Assembly: GCA_027488835.1 (NCBI GenBank)
Contig: JAIYAW010000002.1
Coordinates: 1-64,000, forward strand
Source: Bacteroidota bacterium
GTDB lineage: Bacteria; Bacteroidota; Bacteroidia; NS11-12g; UBA955
Direction: 5' to 3'
Length of the DNA: 64,000 nt
Shown here piece by piece: positions 62,900-64,000 of the stretch. Below the pieces are notes generated by a model, which saw nothing but the letters and a program-made list of their open reading frames with translations, ran no database searches and was not told where the DNA came from. Position 1 is the stretch's first letter. Every line of letters starts with the position of its first letter. The position numbers were made by a program, and so were the translations under genes.

Positions 62900-64000
62900 T
62901 TAAAGCGGTTTGATGTCTCTCAATCTCAATTGAACCGAGATTCTACCGTTGTAATTGTTTTCCTCAACACTGTAGCATGCGTTGAAAATGTTTCCATTTG
63001 AAACGGTGTGGTAATGTTCTGCCAATCCAAATCCAATGGCATCAAATGTATGTCGTGTGTTGCCCGACAATTGTAGTTTTAAATGTTTGTCTTTTAAAAC
63101 CCTTGCGGTATTTTGTGCTTTTACATTGTCGGTTTTGAAAATTGGAATGGTATTTCCTGGTCCGAAAGGCGCCATTTGCGAAACCAACTTCATCATATTT
63201 TCATTGATATCTGACAATTCTAATTCCAAATCGTATTCCACTTCTGGGGTCAAAGAACTCTCAGTAATGTTGGCAGCTACATATTTTTCAAATGCTTCAG
63301 CAAACACCTCAAAGTTCTCGAGTTTTACACTCAATCCAGCTGCGTATTTGTGTCCCCCAAATTGATCAACAAACTCTGAACAAGATTGAATGGCTTCGTG
63401 TATATCGAAGTCTTTAACACTTCTGGCAGAGCCGGTGTACATGCCATCGTTGAGAGAAAATACAATGGTTGGTTTATAAAACTGTTCAACCATTCTGCTT
63501 GCAACAATTCCAACAACCCCTTTGTGCCAATCTTCGCCGCGCAAAACAATGCTTTTACGGTCGAGTAGGCCTGGAGTGTTTTCAACGATATTCACAGCAT
63601 CTTTGGTAATGTCGGTATCGAGTTCCTTGCGTTCGTCGTTTCTGTCGTTTAAGATGCGAGAGAGTTTGCGTGCTTCAGGGAAATTTTGTTCAATTAATAC
63701 TTTGACAGCAGATTTTGCATCTGCAACGCGACCAGCGGCGTTGATTTTGGGGCCAATGCCGAAAATAATATCTTGGATGCTGTATTTTGTTTTTGCAGCG
63801 GCGCTTTCAAGAAGAGATTGCAAACCAATAGAAGGATTTTCATTGAGTTTTTTCAAACCAAAAAATGCCAAAACCCTATTTTCTCCGCGCATTTCCACCA
63901 AATCAGAAGCTATACTTACAGCCACTAAGTCAATGTATTCAAGAATTTTATCTTCGCTAAATCCCTGTTTTTGAGAATAAGCTTGAATGAGTTTGAACCC
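62900..64000 (-). CDS. recJ: Single-strand-specific exonuclease RecJ (3' part)
   Basis: The last 366 codons of a gene that enters from the right edge. The edge residues read GFKLIQAYSQKQGFSEDK, then IASDLVEMRGENRVLAFFG, DHHA1-type GPKINAAGRV, RSVKDFDIHEAIQSC, FGGHKYAAGLSV and a C-terminal OB domain. The N-terminal DHH catalytic motifs lie outside the window. RecJ degrades single-stranded DNA 5'-3' in recombination and mismatch repair. A start inside the window (GTG near 63925) is only an internal codon. Confidence 0.93.
   Translation of the reverse strand, partial: GFKLIQAYSQKQGFSEDKILEYIDLVAVSIASDLVEMRGENRVLAFFGLKKLNENPSIGLQSLLESAAAKTKYSIQDIIFGIGPKINAAGRVADAKSAVKVLIEQNFPEARKLSRILNDRNDERKELDTDITKDAVNIVENTPGLLDRKSIVLRGEDWHKGVVGIVASRMVEQFYKPTIVFSLNDGMYTGSARSVKDFDIHEAIQSCSEFVDQFGGHKYAAGLSVKLENFEVFAEAFEKYVAANITESSLTPEVEYDLELELSDINENMMKLVSQMAPFGPGNTIPIFKTDNVKAQNTARVLKDKHLKLQLSGNTRHTFDAIGFGLAEHYHTVSNGNIFNACYSVEENNYNGRISVQLRLRDIKPL

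Overview
The window is 64 kb of low-GC DNA (roughly 37-38 % G+C by eye) from a member of the Bacteroidota. Several things point there. At least two dozen genes are preceded by the Bacteroidota -7 promoter element TAnnTTTG. PorT, a type IX secretion component, sits directly after ubiE. AtpC is short, the MetH homocysteine module is split off, S16 carries a long tail, and there are many secreted or lipobox proteins of no known function. I cannot place it below phylum with confidence; no plasmid, phage or insertion-sequence genes are visible.

Layout. 0-2.9 kb: an MlaD/MCE lipid-transport protein, then an ECF sigma factor and lycopene cyclase pair read leftward from a palindrome-rich control region. 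2.9-6.6 kb: atpDC and yidC, divergent. 6.6-13.9 kb: lepA-dprA, two surface-sugar genes, a phosphopantetheinyl transferase whose start codon overlaps that of a divergent WD40 gene, an outer-membrane-like protein and dcd. 14-18 kb: the rpsP-rimM-trmD-exonuclease-rluA-ykgJ operon. 18-24 kb: a NarL-type response regulator with its kinase, a UvrD/PcrA helicase and a PhoR-like kinase. 24-31 kb: glyQS-pgk, corA, a dolichol-phosphate-mannose-like glycosyltransferase, gmhB and a TlpA thioredoxin. 31-34 kb: hisS overlapping a lone histidine ammonia-lyase gene. 34-39 kb: engB, then ubiE-porT-tgt-lptG, three of whose starts are TTG. 39-45 kb: rlmI-like, Nif3, zinc-ribbon protein, a 590-bp repeat region, panB and a lipoprotein. 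45-50 kb: dnaK, a transaldolase-like aldolase, queD-folE and a tRNA-His. 50-55 kb: a glycosyltransferase, asparagine synthetase and flippase trio. 55-64 kb: glutamate dehydrogenase, psd, small secreted proteins, the MetH homocysteine module, leucine dehydrogenase, a multi-pass membrane protein and the 3' part of recJ.

Most genes are housekeeping, and no complete new multi-gene system is evident. The strongest unexplained signals are in the DNA rather than in the genes. (1) The octamer TTGAGGGA/TCCCTCAA occurs 27 times by my count, where about 1.5 would be expected, mostly inside genes; it behaves like a Chi-, uptake- or segregation-type skewed word. (2) Between the zinc-ribbon gene and panB there is a helically phased decamer repeat (GTTTATRAR plus one base) in two facing arrays, one with an exact 140-bp period and one with a 44-bp period; a related copy lies upstream of corA. 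(3) A 50-bp near-perfect palindrome and a cluster of TTGTTTAA words lie upstream of the sigma factor-lycopene cyclase pair. (4) Many -7 boxes lie only 4-7 nt from the start codon, which predicts leaderless mRNAs.
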